Source: Bacteroidota bacterium
GTDB taxonomy: Bacteria; Bacteroidota; Bacteroidia; Flavobacteriales; Flavobacteriaceae
Reading direction: 5' to 3'
Assembly (NCBI GenBank): GCA_023393485.1
Contig: JAEWLD010000133.1
Location: 1-8,039 of the forward strand
Length of the DNA: 8,039 nt
This document shows positions 5,328 through 8,039 of the stretch, one piece after another. The notes below the pieces were generated by a model that worked only from the letters and a program-made list of their open reading frames with translations, was not told the origin of the DNA and made no database searches. The number at the start of each line of letters is the position of its first letter. Within the stretch, counting starts at the first letter, position 1. Position numbers and translations under genes: made by a program.

Positions 5328-6308
5328 TTATTTCTTATACAAGACTTTGCGTACAGCGGCAACAACATCATTGCTATTCGGCAGCCATTCTTTCAAAAGT
5401 GTCGGCGAATATGGCGCTGGGGTATCGGCAGTGGTGATACGCTGGATTGGCGCATCGAGGTAATCAAACGCGCGTTCCTGTACCATATAAGTAATTTCTG
5501 AGGCGACGCTCGCAAACGGCCACGCTTCTTCAAGCACGACCAAACGGTTGGTTTTCTTTACCGAGGCGATGATTGCGTCATAATCCATCGGGCGTACGGT
5601 GCGCAAATCGATGATCTCGCATGAAATGCCGTCTTTTTCAAGTTCATCTGCGGCGGCGTAAGCTTCCTTGATGATTTTTCCGAAAGACACGATCGTGACG
5701 TCTTTCCCTTCCCGCTTGATATCGGCAACGCCCAGCGGAATCAGGTATTCGCCTTCAGGCACTTCCATTTTGTCGCCGTACATCTGCTCCGATTCCATGA
5801 AGATTACCGGATCGTTATCGCGGATCGCCGATTTCAAAAGCCCTTTTGCGTCATACGGATTTGATGGCACAACGACTTTCAACCCAGGCGTATTAGCAAA
5901 CCAGTTCTCGAAAGCCTGCGAGTGCGTCGCGCCCAATTGCCCGGCAGAAGCCGTCGGGCCGCGGAATACCATCGGCATCGGGAATTGCCCGCCCGACATC
6001 TGGCGCATTTTTGCCGCGTTATTGATGATTTGGTCAATCCCGACAAGCGAAAAGTTGAATGTCATGTATTCGACGATCGGTCTGCAACCGTTCATCGCCG
6101 AGCCAACCGCAATTCCTGCAAAACCCAATTCGGCAATCGGCGTATCAATCACGCGCTTCGGGCCAAATTCGTCGAGCATGCCTTTTGACGCCTTGTACGC
6201 GCCGTTGTATTCTGCGACTTCCTCGCCCATCAGGTAAACCGATTCGTCGCGGCGCATTTCTTCGCTCATCGCTTCGGCTACGGCTTCACGGAATTGTATC
6301 GTTCTCAT
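5328..6308 (-). CDS. pdhB: Pyruvate dehydrogenase E1 component, beta subunit
   Basis: Cytoplasmic subunit of the E1 heterotetramer, which decarboxylates pyruvate with thiamine diphosphate and passes the acetyl group to the E2 lipoyl arm, feeding acetyl-CoA to the TCA cycle. The 326 residues are full length for the family. The transketolase-like pyrimidine-binding domain covers about 1-177, and the C-terminal transketolase domain about 195-318. Visible hallmarks are TPIAELGFAG with E60 (the glutamate that activates the cofactor), EYMTFNF (80-86), GATHSQAFE with H129, and DLRTVRPMD (234-242). The ATG at 6308 directly precedes the family-typical RTIQFREAV. A good promoter lies just upstream and a strong terminator follows, so it appears monocistronic; the alpha subunit, E2 and E3 are not in the window. 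Other 2-oxoacid dehydrogenase beta subunits share this fold, but the sequence reads as the pyruvate type. Confidence 0.95.
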   Translation of the reverse strand: MRTIQFREAVAEAMSEEMRRDESVYLMGEEVAEYNGAYKASKGMLDEFGPKRVIDTPIAELGFAGIAVGSAMNGCRPIVEYMTFNFSLVGIDQIINNAAKMRQMSGGQFPMPMVFRGPTASAGQLGATHSQAFENWFANTPGLKVVVPSNPYDAKGLLKSAIRDNDPVIFMESEQMYGDKMEVPEGEYLIPLGVADIKREGKDVTIVSFGKIIKEAYAAADELEKDGISCEIIDLRTVRPMDYDAIIASVKKTNRLVVLEEAWPFASVASEITYMVQERAFDYLDAPIQRITTADTPAPYSPTLLKEWLPNSNDVVAAVRKVLYKK

Positions 6309-6326
6309 ATTATAGTGTCGTTCGAT

Positions 6327-6361
6327 TAAAATTGAAAGGCAAAAATACTTTGCTTTTGCCT
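6327..6361 (-). terminator. Possible terminator of the propeller-protein gene, overlapping the pdhB promoter
   Basis: On the minus strand AGGCAAAA and TTTTGCCT form a perfect 8-bp stem (6361-6354 and 6344-6337) with a 9-nt loop, followed by the moderately T-rich TTCAATTTTA. It starts 21 nt after the stop of the upstream gene. The T tract is interrupted, so termination may be weak. The 3' arm contains the pdhB -7 box. Confidence 0.45.
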
Positions 6362-6370
6362 GCCTGCAAA
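6340..6370 (-). promoter_or_regulatory. Bacteroidetes-type promoter of pdhB
   Basis: TATTTTTG (6347-6340, minus strand) fits TAnnTTTG. TTTG (6370-6367) lies 19 nt upstream, a full match to both boxes at normal spacing. Transcription would start near 6333, giving a leader of about 25 nt. This is the best-matching promoter in the window. Confidence 0.65.
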
Positions 6371-6382
6371 ATGAAATGAATA

Positions 6383-7963
6383 TTAATTTGCGCTTTTGAC
6401 GATTTTATAAGAATTCGTTCCATCCTGCGATTCCGCCTTGACGATGTACGTTCCGGGTGCAAGTCCCGAAACATCGAGCGAACCTGATACTGAGGCCGGC
6501 ATATAATCGAGGACCAGCCTGCCTTGACAATCGAATAGCTTAATGATTTCGACCGCGTGATTTTCGCTTGCCCAATTCAAGGTGTTCGATACCGGGTTCG
6601 GAAACCATTTCAAATCATTTGTCGGTAACGTTCGATCTCCTAGGGTTTCTGCCGATAATTTGGCAACCCAAATGTCGCCATTCCCATAACCCTGGCCGTT
6701 GTTAAAGTAAACCCCTTCTGAAGAACCAATCGCAACAAATCCGCCGTCACTTGTCTGCAGTATATCGCGAATATTTTCTGCATAGTTTCCGCCGATGCTT
6801 TTTTCCCATATTAAGTTGCCGTCCAGATCAAGCTTTGTAAGCCATCCGTTGACATAGCCTTCACTAGAAACGTCGCCATTATTACTTGACTCTGCCGTTC
6901 CACCTGCTACAAAACCGTCAACAGTTTCAATAACAGATGCTGAAAAGTCATCTTCATTGCCGCCAAGGGCTTTTTGCCATTGTAAATTTCCGGAAGGGTC
7001 TGTTTTTACAACCCAGAAATCATCCGGTAAACTATCCGGATCGCCGTCATCACCACCATGAAACCCGGTGACCTGTCCGTCGGAAGAATTGGTCGAGCCG
7101 GCTATCACATAACCTCCATCGCTGGATTGGATTACAGCGCTTAGATATTCCGAACTGGATCCGCCATAACTATGCTGCCATTGTTGGATGCCGAGCGCAT
7201 CGGTTTTGACAAGCCAAAAATCCATTTCACCGTGATTGCCTTCGCTGTTGTATGAATTATGGCCGCCGATGGCAAAGCCGCCGTCTGAAGTCTCAATAAT
7301 GCTCGTTGCATATTCGCCGCCGGCACCACCATAGGTTTGTTCCCACTCCAGTTCTCCAGCATTGTTAAGCTTGATGACCCAATAATCATAAAATCCGTGG
7401 TGGTTTGAAACATCGCCGTCACTCGACACCGTATGCCCTGCCACGGCAAAACCACCGTCGGCCGTATTTACGATACAGTTAGCGTGATCATTATAGGTTC
7501 CGCCGTACCGCTTTTCCCAGACTACATCGCCTGTAGCGTCGAGTTTGACAATCCAGAAATCACTGTACAAAAAAGTTAGCGGATTGCCATCGTCTTCATT
7601 GCTGGTGCTGCCCGCGATTACAAATCCGCCGCCCGGCTCCTGAATCAACGATGCCCCAAAGTTCCATGCTGAGTTCCCCAAGGGTTTTTGCCATTCTATG
7701 GCGCCGCTGGCATTCAGTTTAACTACCCAAGCGTCATCTTGCGGGTTGTTGCTGAAATCATAGCCTTCATGCCAACCCGTGACATCACCATCATTGCCAG
7801 CGATCGAGCCGACAAATGCATAACCGCCATCGGAAGTGCTGACGACGCTATATCCCAAATTAAACCATGAACATCCGTAATGGTTGCTCCATTGCACCAC
7901 CGGCGCTTGTGCAACACCGGCTGTCGCAAAAATCATCAACAGAATAGTAAGGTTTTTTTTCAT
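6383..7963 (-). CDS. Secreted seven-repeat (probable beta-propeller) protein with T9SS type A sorting domain
   Basis: A 526-residue protein exported by Sec and then by the type IX secretion system. Residues 1-20 are a signal peptide (MKKNLTILL, hydrophobic core, AQA before P21). Seven repeats follow, at about 22-87, 88-145, 146-203, 204-258, 259-325, 326-382 and 383-442. Each has the pattern W-x-K-x-x-GG, a strand, SDGGF-x-x-AGS, an acidic loop, then DFWVVKLD-x-x-G. Seven blades suggest a closed beta-propeller. Loops such as NDGDV (57-61) and SDGDV (181-185) may bind calcium. Residues 451-526 are the T9SS tail (WFPNPVSN, IKLFDCQGRLV, LDVSGLAPGTYIVKA). I chose the ATG at 7963 over one 57 nt upstream because it starts the signal peptide and the longer frame runs through the probable promoter. 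Function is unknown; adhesion or polymer binding is a guess. The T9SS machinery is not in the window. Confidence 0.9.
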   Translation of the reverse strand: MKKNLTILLMIFATAGVAQAPVVQWSNHYGCSWFNLGYSVVSTSDGGYAFVGSIAGNDGDVTGWHEGYDFSNNPQDDAWVVKLNASGAIEWQKPLGNSAWNFGASLIQEPGGGFVIAGSTSNEDDGNPLTFLYSDFWIVKLDATGDVVWEKRYGGTYNDHANCIVNTADGGFAVAGHTVSSDGDVSNHHGFYDYWVIKLNNAGELEWEQTYGGAGGEYATSIIETSDGGFAIGGHNSYNSEGNHGEMDFWLVKTDALGIQQWQHSYGGSSSEYLSAVIQSSDGGYVIAGSTNSSDGQVTGFHGGDDGDPDSLPDDFWVVKTDPSGNLQWQKALGGNEDDFSASVIETVDGFVAGGTAESSNNGDVSSEGYVNGWLTKLDLDGNLIWEKSIGGNYAENIRDILQTSDGGFVAIGSSEGVYFNNGQGYGNGDIWVAKLSAETLGDRTLPTNDLKWFPNPVSNTLNWASENHAVEIIKLFDCQGRLVLDYMPASVSGSLDVSGLAPGTYIVKAESQDGTNSYKIVKSAN

Positions 7964-7998
7964 GGTTCGGATGTAATGAGTTAGTGTTCGTTGGCAAA

Positions 7999-8006
7999 CA
8001 AATATA
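7999..8006 (-). promoter_or_regulatory. Candidate -7 box for the propeller-protein gene
   Basis: TATATTTG on the minus strand matches TAnnTTTG, about 36 nt upstream of the ATG at 7963. No convincing TTTG lies at normal spacing: the only TTG nearby (8020-8018) is 11 nt away. Its position supports the ATG at 7963 over the upstream in-frame ATG at 8020. Confidence 0.4.
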
Positions 8007-8039
8007 TAAAAAATGGTCAAGACGCCACTGTGTATAAAA

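Noticed and set aside
5668..6237. 189-codon plus-strand frame opposite pdhB
   Set aside because: It lies wholly antisense to a clear pdhB and has no family resemblance; a shadow of its codon pattern.
7964..8020. Upstream in-frame ATG at 8020 for the propeller gene
   Set aside because: The extension would place 19 extra residues before a standard signal peptide and overlaps the TATATTTG box, so translation from 7963 is more likely.

Overview
The window looks like chromosomal DNA of a member of the Bacteroidota, most likely Flavobacteriia. Four things suggest this: a T9SS type A sorting domain; an outer-membrane protein pairing a carboxypeptidase-regulatory-like domain with DUF5686; promoters of the Bacteroidetes TAnnTTTG type with no clear Shine-Dalgarno sequences; and a membrane pyrophosphatase with the gate-residue arrangement I associate with the Flavobacterium johnsoniae enzyme. 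By eye the base composition is more GC-rich than in typical low-GC Flavobacterium. All five genes lie on the minus strand, but spacing, promoters and terminators suggest mostly independent transcription units rather than one operon.

In plus-strand coordinates the layout is as follows. 1-1164 is the N-terminal half of hppA, an ion-pumping membrane pyrophosphatase cut by the window edge. 1271-1867 is an AlkA-like HhH-GPD DNA glycosylase. 1868-2117 is an intergenic stretch bounded by inverted 13-bp repeats and containing heptamer repeats. 2118-4613 is the large DUF5686 outer-membrane protein. 4614-5327 is a 714-bp non-coding interval: the DUF5686 promoter and leader, then a roughly 540-570 bp hairpin-rich interspersed repeat with terminal inverted repeats, then the pdhB terminator. 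5328-6308 is pdhB (pyruvate dehydrogenase E1 beta). 6383-7963 is a secreted seven-repeat, probably beta-propeller, protein with a T9SS sorting tail.

Functionally this is a mixed housekeeping and envelope neighbourhood: energy coupling (hppA), central carbon metabolism (pdhB), alkylation repair (glycosylase) and two envelope or secreted proteins. I see no evidence that they form one pathway. I see no phage, CRISPR, toxin-antitoxin or defence genes, and no RNA gene of a class I recognise. The least explained parts are the structured repeat at 4690-5257, the bounded intergenic block at 1870-2115, and the relocated gate glutamate of HppA.
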